From Thermohalobaculum sp039028795 (GTDB lineage: Bacteria; Pseudomonadota; Alphaproteobacteria; Rhodobacterales; Rhodobacteraceae): a DNA stretch of 64,000 nucleotides. How positions within the stretch are numbered: the stretch's first letter is position 1; each line of letters starts with the position of its first letter. The notes under the pieces are model-generated. The model saw only the letters and a program-made list of their open reading frames with translations. It did not search any database and was not told the origin of the DNA. The DNA lies in NCBI GenBank assembly GCA_039028795.1, contig JBCCHJ010000011.1:47914-111913 (forward strand), read 5' to 3'. The translations under genes and the position numbers were made by a program. Positions 54,834-63,247 of this stretch are shown piece after piece.

Positions 54834-56054
54834 TTATGGGCGCGGGAACTCGATCTGGTGGCTGGCAAAGTCCGAAGGGGCCACCACGTTGTACTTCCCG
54901 TCCTGCACCTGACGCAGCACCATCGGCTTCGCGATGTTGTTGCCTTCTGGCGCGAACTTGATGCCACCATAGAAGGTGCTGATTTCGGTCGCTGCGATCG
55001 CATCCCGAAGGGCTTCCTTGTCCAGGGTGCCTGCACGCTCGAACGCATCCTTAAAGACCCACACGGCCGCTGTGGCCTGAGCAGTCTGGTATGGAACGGT
55101 CTTTTCAGCGTATTCAGGATAGGCCTGCTTGAATTCGGCTTCGTATTCCGCAGCCGTGCCGAAGAACGGATCGGAATAGCTCAGCGTTTCAGCCCATTGG
55201 GTTGGGCAGAGCAGGCCGTTTGCAGCGTCCGGGAACTTGCCGGTCACGTCAGCTGCTTCGCAGTGGGTCATGGCGATCATCGGGACGGAAATGCCCATCT
55301 CGCCGATTTGACGGGCGGCGGTCGCCGCGCCTTTCGAGTGACCGGACACCAATAGCAGATCCGGCTTCAATGCCTTCACCTTGGTCAAAGTCGCGGACAT
55401 GTCCGAGAGGTCGCGTGGCAGCTTGTCATCGATGACGTTCTGCATGCCGTACTTTTCCATGTCGGCGATCACACCGGCACGAACGTCCAAGCTGAACGGA
55501 TCGTTTTCGAAGGCCATTGCGACGCGCACATCAGAGGGTTCCTTGCCCTCTTTCTTGGCCATCTCGGCAGCCAGATCGATGGCCGAGGCCAGATATTGTT
55601 CAGATGTGGACAGCACGGCGAACATATACTTATAGCCCTTGTTGAACAGCGAGCGCGAGGCGCCTTCTGCTTCCACCATGGGGATCTGGTACTTCTCGGT
55701 CACTGGCGCAATCGCCTTGGTCAGCCCCGAGGAATACGGTCCAAGCATATATTGTACGCCATCCTGCTGAATCAGGCGTTCGGCCAATTGCGCGCCACGG
55801 GCAGGCGTTGATTCGTCATCATAGTAGACGACGCGCAACTTGTACTTTTTGCCATCGATCTCGATACCGCCGGCATCGTTGATCTTTTGCACAGCGAAAT
55901 CATAGCCATTTTTCGCGTGCAATCCGTTGGTCGAGTATTTCCCGGTCAACGAAATGGCCGAGCCCAGGACGATTTCGTCCGCGGCCAAGGCCGGTGCGGC
56001 CATCATGGCAGTGCCCAAAGTGGCGGCGGCCATGACCTTTCCGAAGTGTTTCAT
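54834..56054 (-). CDS. livK: Branched-chain amino acid ABC transporter substrate-binding protein
   Basis: 406 residues. The signal peptide (MKHFGKVMAAATLGTAMMAAPALA) is followed by a type I periplasmic binding protein (LivJ/LivK-like): EIVLGSAISLTGKYSTNGLHAKNGYDFAVQKIND, VVYYDDESTPARGAQLAERLI, GPYSSGLTKAIAPV and ATAAVWVFKDAFERAGTLDKEALRDAIAA. Family members bind branched-chain amino acids, other amino acids, amides or organic acids, so the ligand is uncertain. First gene of the livKHMGF operon; the promoter should lie in 56055-56250. Confidence 0.93.
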   Translation of the reverse strand: MKHFGKVMAAATLGTAMMAAPALAADEIVLGSAISLTGKYSTNGLHAKNGYDFAVQKINDAGGIEIDGKKYKLRVVYYDDESTPARGAQLAERLIQQDGVQYMLGPYSSGLTKAIAPVTEKYQIPMVEAEGASRSLFNKGYKYMFAVLSTSEQYLASAIDLAAEMAKKEGKEPSDVRVAMAFENDPFSLDVRAGVIADMEKYGMQNVIDDKLPRDLSDMSATLTKVKALKPDLLLVSGHSKGAATAARQIGEMGISVPMIAMTHCEAADVTGKFPDAANGLLCPTQWAETLSYSDPFFGTAAEYEAEFKQAYPEYAEKTVPYQTAQATAAVWVFKDAFERAGTLDKEALRDAIAATEISTFYGGIKFAPEGNNIAKPMVLRQVQDGKYNVVAPSDFASHQIEFPRP

Positions 56055-56250
56055 GGATCATCTCCCTTGCAAAACTCTGTCCCTTTCAGGGTCTGTGCCC
56101 CGATTCTGTGGAAAAGATTACGCACCGAACGCAGGTCTGTCACGCTGATTGGGAATCACAAAATTTCTTCAAAGCTGTAAAACCGCAGGAACCGGGTGGT
56201 TCGGGTGTCCTGGGACGGTGACTGTTACGACCCATGTACAGGAGATCCCA

Positions 56251-56724
56251 ATGCAAAACATCAAATTCACTGCACTGCCAACGAAGGTTGTCGAGGCCTT
56301 GTGGGCAGGCGGGGCGGATGCCAATGGGCAACCGCCGGAACGCGCCATATCCGATGGCGGCGGAAATCCTTGCCGCTACTGTCTGAGCTTTATCCCCGAA
56401 GGCGAAGAAATGCTGATCCTGAACCATAGGCCCTTCGAAACCGTTCAACCCTATGCCGAGTCCGGGCCGTTGTTTCTATGCGCCCAGGAATGCGAAAGAT
56501 GGTCGGGCGACGGCGTTCCGCCAGTTTTCGCGGAAGACGGCGAACAACGGCTGTTGAAAGGATACTCGCCGGATGATCGGATCGTCTATGGTCTGGGCCG
56601 GATTGTCGAAAATCCGGAAATCGGGACGCAGGCGCGCGAGATGTTGAACGATCCGCGCGTGGAATACGTGCACGTTCGATCAGCAACCAATAATTGTTTC
56701 ACATGCCGGATCGACGCGGCCTGA
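56251..56724 (+). CDS. DUF1203 family protein
   Basis: 157 residues. ATG 56251 is preceded by ACAGGAGATCCC. The DUF1203 pattern shows in IKFTALPTKVVEALWAGG, GNPCRYCLSFIPEGEEMLILNHRPFE, YAESGPLFLCAQECERW and the C-terminal EYVHVRSATNNCFTCRIDAA. Five conserved-looking Cys residues hint at metal or disulfide chemistry. The function of the family is unknown. It is divergent from livK, separated by a 196-base gap without visible structure. Confidence 0.88.
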   Translation: MQNIKFTALPTKVVEALWAGGADANGQPPERAISDGGGNPCRYCLSFIPEGEEMLILNHRPFETVQPYAESGPLFLCAQECERWSGDGVPPVFAEDGEQRLLKGYSPDDRIVYGLGRIVENPEIGTQAREMLNDPRVEYVHVRSATNNCFTCRIDAA

Positions 56725-56773
56725 GGATTCTGGGTAAGAACAGCCTCTGAATTTGCTTTAGAGGACAGAGGCA

Positions 56774-57535
56774 GTGTCACTTCGACAGCGCATCATGGCG
56801 GGCGATCAGGTCCTGGGTGCCATGATCTTCGAGTTTTTCAGCCCAGGGGTGCCACAGATCCTGGCCCATGCCGGATGCGAATATGTGCTGTATGACATGG
56901 AGCACACTGGCGTCGGCCTAGAGACCATGAAAACCCAGGTTGCTCATTGCCGAGGGCTGCCGATCACGCCCATGGTCCGGGTGCCGAGGGGAGAGTACCA
57001 CTTCCTAGCGCGAGCCTTGGATATCGGCATGCGCGGCCTGATGGTGCCGATGGTCGAGACCGCCGATCAGGCTGCTTTCATTGCAGAAAGCTGCCGCTAC
57101 CCTCCGGAAGGGCGCCGCGGCGCGGCCTTTGGATTCGCCCATGACGATTACGCCGGTGGCAATCCGGCGGACAAGATTGCGAATGCGAATGCCGAAACCC
57201 TGGTTATTGCCCAGATCGAAACGGAACATGGGTTGGCTAATGTCGACGCCATCGCTGCGACGCCGGGGATAGATGTCCTCTGGGTGGGGCACTTTGATCT
57301 GGCAAACTTCCTGGGCATTCCAGGGGAATTCCAGAACCCCGTCTTCATCAATGCCGTCAAGTCGGTGGTCTATGCCGCCCGCCGTCACGGTAAGGGCCTG
57401 GGTTTCATGCCCGCGGATGCGACCTGGGCGTCGGAATACAAAGGCTATGGGTTCAACATGCTGGCCGTTGGTACTGATCAGGGTCTGCTAATGCAGGGCG
57501 TGAAGTCAGTGCTGGACTCGGTGCAGGGGGCGTAA
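56774..57535 (+). CDS. HpcH/HpaI aldolase family protein
   Basis: 253 residues. A class II (metal-dependent) pyruvate aldolase of the HpcH/HpaI type, which cleaves 4-hydroxy-2-oxo acids. The features are YVLYDMEHTGVGLETM, MVRVPRGEYHFLARALDIGMRGLMVPMVETADQA, CRYPPEGRRGAAFG, VIAQIETEHGLANVDAIAATPGIDVLWVGHFDLANFLGIPG and GKGLGFMPAD. The Glu and Asp in QIETE and VGHFDL are the expected metal ligands. Translation starts at GTG 56774 behind GAGGACAGAGG. The stop codon overlaps the start of the dehydrogenase gene by one base (TAATG), so the two enzymes are probably made together. Confidence 0.92.
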   Translation: MSLRQRIMAGDQVLGAMIFEFFSPGVPQILAHAGCEYVLYDMEHTGVGLETMKTQVAHCRGLPITPMVRVPRGEYHFLARALDIGMRGLMVPMVETADQAAFIAESCRYPPEGRRGAAFGFAHDDYAGGNPADKIANANAETLVIAQIETEHGLANVDAIAATPGIDVLWVGHFDLANFLGIPGEFQNPVFINAVKSVVYAARRHGKGLGFMPADATWASEYKGYGFNMLAVGTDQGLLMQGVKSVLDSVQGA

Positions 57536-58518
57536 TGGCATTTAAAGTTGGATCGACGCGGGATCTGATCACCGCCAGCGGAAAGCCGGCCTTTAGCGAA
57601 GCTGCTTTCGAAGAACTTGCGCACAATCCCGATATCGACTGGGAATGGATCGACCAGGATGTCGACTGGATCAATCCGGACCTCGCCGCACGCTATGATG
57701 CCATTCACGTAAATCTGCCCCGGGTGACGGCAGAATCTGTGGCGCGCGACGACTGCCGGGTAAAGATCTTTGCCCGGAACGGTGTGGGGTTCGACACGGT
57801 GGACGTGGCGGCCTGTGCCGCGAAGGGCATTACGGTCACGAACACGCCATTTGCGATCCGCCGTCCGGTGGCCGTGGCGGCGCTGACGTTGATATTCTCT
57901 CTCGCCGGGAAACTGCTGATCAAGGACCGGCTGGTCCGGGCTGGCCGCTGGAACGACCGGGTCGAGCATATGGGCGTTGGGGTATCCGGCAGGACCCTGG
58001 GCCTTGTCGGTGCTGGCGGCATCGGGCAAGAGTTCATTCCCCTGGCGCAGCCGTTCTTTCGCCAGATCCTGGTGGCGGACCCCTATGTTGACGCAGAGGT
58101 TGTCGCAAAGATGGGGGCCGAAATGGCCAGCTTCGACGACATGTTGGCCCAATCCGACTTAGTTTGCGCCATGTGTCCACTGACCGAGCAGACGCGCCAC
58201 ATTTTGGATGCCAGGGCATTCGCGGCTATGAAACCCGGCGCGATGTTCATCAACGTGGCACGGGGACCAGTACATGATGAGGCTGCTTTGATCGCCGCAT
58301 TGCAAAGCGGGCATCTCGCAGCCGCGGCGCTAGATGTCACAGAGCAAGAGCCGCTATCCCCTGACAGCCCTTTGATAGGGATGGAAAACACAATCCTGAC
58401 GCCGCATTCGCTGTGCTGGACCGATGAGTGTTTCGAGGACATCGCTCGGACGGCGTTGCGGTCAATTGTCGATATGTCCTTGGGCCAGCCTCCTGCTCAT
58501 ATCGTTACAATCGATTAA
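57535..58518 (+). CDS. D-isomer-specific 2-hydroxyacid dehydrogenase (NAD-dependent)
   Basis: 327 residues. The catalytic and NAD domains are typical: RNGVGFDTVDVAACAAKGITVTNTP, GRTLGLVGAGGIGQEF with the GxGxxG loop (near 150), ATMCPLTEQTRHILDARAFAAMKPGAMFINVARGPVHDEAALIAAL, and the catalytic His in TPHSLCWTDECFED. It reduces 2-oxo acids or oxidises D-2-hydroxy acids. Translation is coupled to the HpcH/HpaI aldolase, so the substrate may be the 2-oxo acid product of that aldolase. The stop codon TAA lies inside the CtrA-type box. Confidence 0.93.
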   Translation: MAFKVGSTRDLITASGKPAFSEAAFEELAHNPDIDWEWIDQDVDWINPDLAARYDAIHVNLPRVTAESVARDDCRVKIFARNGVGFDTVDVAACAAKGITVTNTPFAIRRPVAVAALTLIFSLAGKLLIKDRLVRAGRWNDRVEHMGVGVSGRTLGLVGAGGIGQEFIPLAQPFFRQILVADPYVDAEVVAKMGAEMASFDDMLAQSDLVCAMCPLTEQTRHILDARAFAAMKPGAMFINVARGPVHDEAALIAALQSGHLAAAALDVTEQEPLSPDSPLIGMENTILTPHSLCWTDECFEDIARTALRSIVDMSLGQPPAHIVTID

Positions 58519-58529
58519 CCAATCCTTAA
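58515..58529. promoter_or_regulatory. CtrA-type binding box TTAA-N7-TTAA
   Basis: TTAACCAATCCTTAA is a perfect match to the alphaproteobacterial CtrA consensus TTAA-N7-TTAA. It lies 70 bases upstream of the unknown gene at 58599 and overlaps the stop codon of the preceding gene. It is the only perfect one I noticed in the intergenic regions. Confidence 0.6.
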
Positions 58530-58598
58530 TAACACTTACGGAATCTTGAATTCGGGGTTTGTCGGCCACCAGCTCGGATTGGATGAGCGTGTGTAGAA

Positions 58599-59306
58599 AT
58601 GCCGTTCACTCTTGACGCGCTGCAGGAACGTTTTCTTGGGACTTGGCGATCTGTCGGCGGACTGGCAGCATCGTACGATTCCATGGTCCGCGGCCGGTTC
58701 TCCGAACATGTAATCTCTGTTGTCCGCAAGGAAGGCATCGGTTGGGTCTATGACCACGTTGGCCGAAAACACAACGAAGCCAATGGCATCAAATTGCAGG
58801 GCGAGGTTTATAACGCCTTGCCGCCAGCAGATTTCGAGGAACGGCTGGATCTCTACACAAAGCTGACCACGACCAGCCGGCCCATCAAAGTCGAGGAGAT
58901 TGGCGTGACTGGCCTAAGCCGCCGAACATGGACGTCTCGGATTTACGTCGCAACTAAGCCGCCGCCCGGAACGTCGGGTGCAGTTGTCAGCATCTGCGGA
59001 TGGTTCGATCGGTGCAATGTGCTGGAACTGGATTTCGTGTTGGACATTGTGGACCGGTTCTGTCCGTCATGGGTCTCGGAGATCTTTCAAGCCCATGATC
59101 CCAAAACAATGCAGACGCGCGCAAAGATATTGCAGATGATATCTTGCGGCGATTTTGGCCGCGTTTCGGGGTCAGATCTGGTATCTGTGTCGCTGGCTTC
59201 CTCCCATTTACGAAACAGTGTAGAGCTTGACGGAACCTTCGGCAAACCCGGGCTGAGCCTATGCCGGTCTGAACCGGCACTGCTTCGGCACCCCCCCAGG
59301 ACGTGA
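58599..59306 (+). CDS. Unknown protein, possibly PAS-like, downstream of a CtrA box
   Basis: 235 residues. The N-terminal half (MPFTLDALQERFLGTWRSVG, ISVVRKEGIGWVYDHVG, ADFEERLDLYTKLTT, SRIYVATKPPP) reads like alternating strands and helices of a small sensor domain, though I cannot confirm a PAS fold. The C-terminal half is Ser/Arg-rich and less conserved in appearance. There is no signal peptide. It overlaps the GTG start of comB by 4 bases (GTGA), so the two are translationally coupled. The upstream CtrA-type box points to cell-cycle or motility-type control. Family unknown. Confidence 0.6.
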   Translation: MPFTLDALQERFLGTWRSVGGLAASYDSMVRGRFSEHVISVVRKEGIGWVYDHVGRKHNEANGIKLQGEVYNALPPADFEERLDLYTKLTTTSRPIKVEEIGVTGLSRRTWTSRIYVATKPPPGTSGAVVSICGWFDRCNVLELDFVLDIVDRFCPSWVSEIFQAHDPKTMQTRAKILQMISCGDFGRVSGSDLVSVSLASSHLRNSVELDGTFGKPGLSLCRSEPALLRHPPRT

Positions 59307-60007
59307 CTCTCGTGAACGATCATCAAAAACTGCTGTCCGATGAAGTGACCGTCGGATCCTTGGAAGACGCCGCGCGGGCCGCGACCGGCACCGCTGTGAT
59401 CATTGACGTCTTCCGGGCCTTTACCACCGGCGCGGTCGCGTTGGCCAATGGGGCCGAAAGGATCGTCATGGTCGGCGGCCTGGACCAGGCGAAAGATCTG
59501 CGGGCAAAGGGCGTCGGTTCTATCTGCATGGGGGAACGGGGCGGCGACCGGCCGGAAGGGTTTGATTTTGGAAACTCTCCGGTTGAAATTACGGATGTCG
59601 ACTTCAGCGGTCAGACTTTGATCCAGACGACGTCAAACGGCACACGCGGTGTGTTGGCCGCCAGCGGCGCGCAACGGGTTTACGCCGGTGCATTTGCCAG
59701 CGCCCAGGCGACAGTCCGTGCCATTCTTGCCAACCCAATCCTGCCCATCAGCCTGGTGGCCATGGGCGATGCGGGAGGCCTGCGCCGCGATGAAGACGAA
59801 ATCTGTGCGCTGTATCTGCGCGCGCTTTTGTTGGGTCTGACCCCCGATAAAGACGCGGTTGCCCGGGCCGTCAGAACCATGGCCGAGTTATCCGACACCA
59901 GACGCATGTCCGCAGCGGATGCCGATGCTTGTGTGGTCTTTGACCGGGTCGACTTCGCGATTCCGGTTGCACTGCGCGGCGATCATGCGATCGCGACGGC
60001 CTTATAG
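59303..60007 (+). CDS. comB: 2-phosphosulfolactate phosphatase (ComB family)
   Basis: 234 residues from GTG 59303. ComB family motifs are IIDVFRAFTTGAVALANGAERI, GERGGDRPEGFDFGNSPVEI, TTSNGTRGVLAASGAQRV, SLVAMGD and the Asp-rich EDEICALYLRALLLG. The founding enzyme dephosphorylates 2-phosphosulfolactate in coenzyme M synthesis, a path not expected in this organism. In bacteria homologues probably act in sulfolactate metabolism or on another substrate. It is coupled to the unknown gene upstream; comA and comC are not adjacent. Confidence 0.88.
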   Translation: MTLVNDHQKLLSDEVTVGSLEDAARAATGTAVIIDVFRAFTTGAVALANGAERIVMVGGLDQAKDLRAKGVGSICMGERGGDRPEGFDFGNSPVEITDVDFSGQTLIQTTSNGTRGVLAASGAQRVYAGAFASAQATVRAILANPILPISLVAMGDAGGLRRDEDEICALYLRALLLGLTPDKDAVARAVRTMAELSDTRRMSAADADACVVFDRVDFAIPVALRGDHAIATAL

Positions 60008-60198
60008 GTTCTATTCCAGCATGGATTAACGCTGCGACGATGTGCGCAGCATCGCTGTTGCATTCCCCCTTCACAAAGCCGCGCAAGGATTCCAGAAACC
60101 GCCCGAAAAGAGGAGGCATTGCGGGTTCCCATGCGGGTGTGCTAGGGCGCGCCCTGTTTCGCATGAACGCGTGCCGCCCACTGGGCATCAAGAATCCT

Positions 60199-60224
60199 GC
60201 CGGAATAGCCCATTCCGGCCCTAC
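60199..60224 (-). repeat. REP-like hairpin (GTAG-headed) upstream of the atp operon
   Basis: On the minus strand GTAGGGCCGGAAT-GGGCT-ATTCCGGC. The arms GCCGGAAT (60199-60206) and ATTCCGGC (60212-60219) pair perfectly. It lies 22 bases before the atpH start codon, so if it is transcribed it forms part of the leader. Confidence 0.65.
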
Positions 60225-60246
60225 AGAGCGGGAAGGCCACCATAAC

Positions 60247-60807
60247 GTGACCGCTTCGACATCCCTCACAGCCGGCGCCGCCGGTCGCTATGCAACAGCT
60301 TTGTTCGAGCTTGCAGGCGAATCGAATTCCCTGGATCAGGCAGAGGCCGATCTGGTCACCTTGCAGACAGCCCTGGATGACAGCACCGATCTGCAAAGCC
60401 TGATCAAGAATCCAATGTATACCCGAGACCAGCAGGGCGCCGCCATGGCCGCCGTCTGCGAAAAAGCCGGCGTGTCCGATCTCGTGAAAAACGTCATCGG
60501 ACTAATGGCCGCCAAACGGCGGCTATTTGCGCTGCCGGAAATGATCGCTGGCTTCCAAGCCTTGATGGCCGATCACCGCGGCGAAGTCTCGGCCGAGGTA
60601 ACCGCTGCGCGCCCGATGTCCGATACGCAGATCACTGCTCTGGGCGAGCAGATCAAGGGCGCCATCGGCAAAGATGTGAAATTGAAAGTGACCGTCGATG
60701 AAAGCATCATCGGCGGTCTTGTCGTCAAAGTAGGCTCGAAGATGATCGATAGCTCGATCCACTCGCGCCTCAACTCGCTACAAAACGTGATGAAGGAGGC
60801 CGGGTAA
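60247..60807 (+). CDS. atpH: ATP synthase F1 subunit delta
   Basis: 186 residues from GTG 60247; the longer frame from 60040 is not supported. The protein opens with SLTAGAAGRYATALFELAGE and contains the C-terminal signature VTAARPMSDTQITALGEQIKGAIGKDVKLKVTVDESIIGGLVVKVGSKMIDSS, as in other OSCP/delta subunits. It forms the peripheral stalk. A GGAAGG ribosome binding site is about 11 bases upstream. The atpA start codon overlaps its stop by one base. Confidence 0.96.
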   Translation: MTASTSLTAGAAGRYATALFELAGESNSLDQAEADLVTLQTALDDSTDLQSLIKNPMYTRDQQGAAMAAVCEKAGVSDLVKNVIGLMAAKRRLFALPEMIAGFQALMADHRGEVSAEVTAARPMSDTQITALGEQIKGAIGKDVKLKVTVDESIIGGLVVKVGSKMIDSSIHSRLNSLQNVMKEAG

Positions 60808-62348
60808 TGTCGATCCAGGCGTCGGAAATTTCTGCCATCCTGAAAGAGCAGATCAAGAATTTCGGTCAGGAAGCCGAGGTTTCGGAAGTCGGCCGGGTGC
60901 TGAGCGTCGGTGATGGTATCGCCCGCGTCTATGGACTGGATCAGGTTCAGGCCGGTGAGATGGTCGAATTCCCCGGCGGTATCCGCGGAATGGCCCTGAA
61001 CCTGGAAATCGACAACGTGGGTGTCGTGATCTTCGGGTCGGACCAAGACATTAAGGAAGGTGACGTCGTCAAGCGGACCGGCGCCATCGTGGACGTTCCT
61101 GCGGGCAAAGGCCTGCTGGGCCGCGTCGTCGATGGCCTGGGCAATCCGATTGATGGCAAAGGCGCTGTTGAGGCCGCCGAGCGCCGCATCGCGGACGTTA
61201 AAGCCCCGGGCATCATCCCCCGGAAATCGGTGCACGAGCCGATGGCAACCGGCCTGAAGTCGATCGACAGTCTTATCCCGATCGGCCGTGGTCAGCGCGA
61301 GTTGGTCATTGGTGACCGTCAGACAGGCAAGACTGCCGTGGCGCTGGACGCTATGCTGAACCAGAAGTCCTATAACGACGCCGCTGGCGATGATGAGTCG
61401 AAGAAGCTCTACTGCATCTACTGCGCTGTCGGTCAGAAGCGGTCCACTGTGGCCCAGTTGGTAAAGAAGCTGGAAGAAAACGGAGCGATGGACTACTCGA
61501 TCGTTGTCGCTGCAACTGCTTCGGACCCGGCGCCGCTGCAGTTTCTGGCGCCTTACGCCGCAACCGCGATGGCAGAATATTTCCGCGACAACGGCATGCA
61601 CGCACTAATCATCTATGATGATTTGACCAAGCAGGCTGTGTCCTATCGTCAGATGTCGCTGCTGCTGCGCCGCCCGCCGGGCCGCGAAGCTTTCCCTGGC
61701 GACGTTTTCTACCTGCACTCCCGCCTGCTGGAGCGTTCGGCAAAACTGAACGAGGATAATGGCGCCGGTTCGTTGACGGCTCTGCCGGTCATTGAAACCC
61801 AGGGCGGCGACGTGTCGGCGTTTATTCCGACGAACGTTATCTCGATTACCGACGGCCAGATCTTCCTGGAAACGGAACTGTTCTATCAAGGTATCCGTCC
61901 GGCGGTGAATGTCGGTCTTTCGGTGTCGCGCGTGGGGTCGTCGGCTCAGACCAAGGCGATGAAGTCGGTCGCTGGCTCGATCAAGCTGGAACTTGCCCAG
62001 TACCGCGAGATGGCGGCCTTTGCGCAGTTCGGCTCGGACCTTGACGCTGCAACTCAGCAGCTGCTGAATCGGGGTGCGCGTCTGGTTGAGCTGCTGAAGC
62101 AGCCGCAGTATTCGCCGCAAACAAATGCCGAGCAGGTCTGCGTCATCTTCTCGGGCACACAAGGCTATCTGGACGACATGCCGGTCGGTCAGATCGGCGC
62201 TTTCGAGCAAGCCCTGCTGAACGAGTTGCGGTCCAATCAGACGGCGCTGTTGGAGGAAGTCACCAACAACGACCAGAAGATCGAGGGTGACATCGCTGAC
62301 AAGATCAAAGGCGTGATCGAAGGCGTCAAAAAGTCCTTCGCGGCCTAA
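60807..62348 (+). CDS. atpA: ATP synthase F1 subunit alpha
   Basis: 513 residues, the usual length. Nucleotide-binding P-loop GDRQTGKTAVALD (about residue 169-181), the signature LLLRRPPGREAFPGDVFYLHSRLLERSAKL and VSRVGSSAQTKAMKSVAGSIKLELAQYREMAAFAQFGSDLDAATQ are all clear. The subunit alternates with beta in the catalytic hexamer and carries non-catalytic nucleotide sites. Operon atpH-A-G-D. Confidence 0.99.
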   Translation: MSIQASEISAILKEQIKNFGQEAEVSEVGRVLSVGDGIARVYGLDQVQAGEMVEFPGGIRGMALNLEIDNVGVVIFGSDQDIKEGDVVKRTGAIVDVPAGKGLLGRVVDGLGNPIDGKGAVEAAERRIADVKAPGIIPRKSVHEPMATGLKSIDSLIPIGRGQRELVIGDRQTGKTAVALDAMLNQKSYNDAAGDDESKKLYCIYCAVGQKRSTVAQLVKKLEENGAMDYSIVVAATASDPAPLQFLAPYAATAMAEYFRDNGMHALIIYDDLTKQAVSYRQMSLLLRRPPGREAFPGDVFYLHSRLLERSAKLNEDNGAGSLTALPVIETQGGDVSAFIPTNVISITDGQIFLETELFYQGIRPAVNVGLSVSRVGSSAQTKAMKSVAGSIKLELAQYREMAAFAQFGSDLDAATQQLLNRGARLVELLKQPQYSPQTNAEQVCVIFSGTQGYLDDMPVGQIGAFEQALLNELRSNQTALLEEVTNNDQKIEGDIADKIKGVIEGVKKSFAA

Positions 62349-62360
62349 GGGAAGAGGGCG

Positions 62361-63230
62361 ATGCCTAGCCTTAAGGACCTTAAAAACCGGATCGAATCGG
62401 TCAAATCGACCCGAAAGATCACCTCGGCCATGAAAATGGTGGCCGCGGCCAAGTTGCGACGCGCGCAAGAAGCGGCAGAAGCCGCACGCCCGTTCGCCGA
62501 GCGGATGGAAGCGGTACTGGGTAACCTGTCGAAAGCCGCGGCCGGGTCTTCCACGGCGCCAAAGCTGCTGGCCGGTACCGGGTCCGACCAAACGCATATG
62601 CTAATCGTGGCCACGTCCGAACGCGGCCTCTGCGGCGGATTCAACAGTCAGATCGTGCGGAAGGTGCGCGAAGACATCGCCCGCCTCACCGGCGAGGGAA
62701 AGACTGTCAAGATCCTTACGATCGGCAAGAAAGGCCGGGAACAGCTGAAGCGCGATTGCGAACACATGATGGTCGATCACGTTGACCTCAGCGGTGTGAA
62801 GAATATCGGCTATGAGAACGCTGCCGAGATTGCCCAAGACGTGCTTTCGCGGTTTGACGGGGGCGACTACGACGTCGCGACGCTCTACTTCAACAAGTTC
62901 GAGTCTGTGTTGACCCAGGTTCCAACAGGTCTGCAGCTGATCCCCGCGGTCTTCGAAGACGATGGCTCGGAAGGCACTAATTACGAATACGAGCCCGACG
63001 AAAAGGAAATCCTGGCCGATCTGCTGCCACGCAACCTGGCGACCCAGGTTTTCCGGGGGCTGCTGGAAAATGCCGCGTCCGAACAGGGCAGCCGGATGAC
63101 CGCCATGGACAATGCCACGCGCAACGCGGGCGAAATGATCGACAAGCTGACGATCGTCTACAACCGCTCGCGCCAGGCTGCGATCACCAGCGAGCTGATC
63201 GAAATTATTTCGGGCGCGGAAGCGCTCTGA
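62361..63230 (+). CDS. atpG: ATP synthase F1 subunit gamma
   Basis: 289 residues. MPSLKDLKNRIESVKSTRKITSAMKMVAAAKLRRAQ is the typical N-terminal coiled-coil, TSERGLCGGFNSQIVRKV the conserved middle motif, and MTAMDNATRNAGEMIDKLTIVYNRSRQAAITSELIEIISGAEAL the C-terminal helix. It is the rotor axle inside the alpha3beta3 hexamer. It starts 12 bases after atpA and ends 17 bases before atpD. Confidence 0.99.
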   Translation: MPSLKDLKNRIESVKSTRKITSAMKMVAAAKLRRAQEAAEAARPFAERMEAVLGNLSKAAAGSSTAPKLLAGTGSDQTHMLIVATSERGLCGGFNSQIVRKVREDIARLTGEGKTVKILTIGKKGREQLKRDCEHMMVDHVDLSGVKNIGYENAAEIAQDVLSRFDGGDYDVATLYFNKFESVLTQVPTGLQLIPAVFEDDGSEGTNYEYEPDEKEILADLLPRNLATQVFRGLLENAASEQGSRMTAMDNATRNAGEMIDKLTIVYNRSRQAAITSELIEIISGAEAL

Positions 63231-63247
63231 CCGACGAGGAGACTGAC

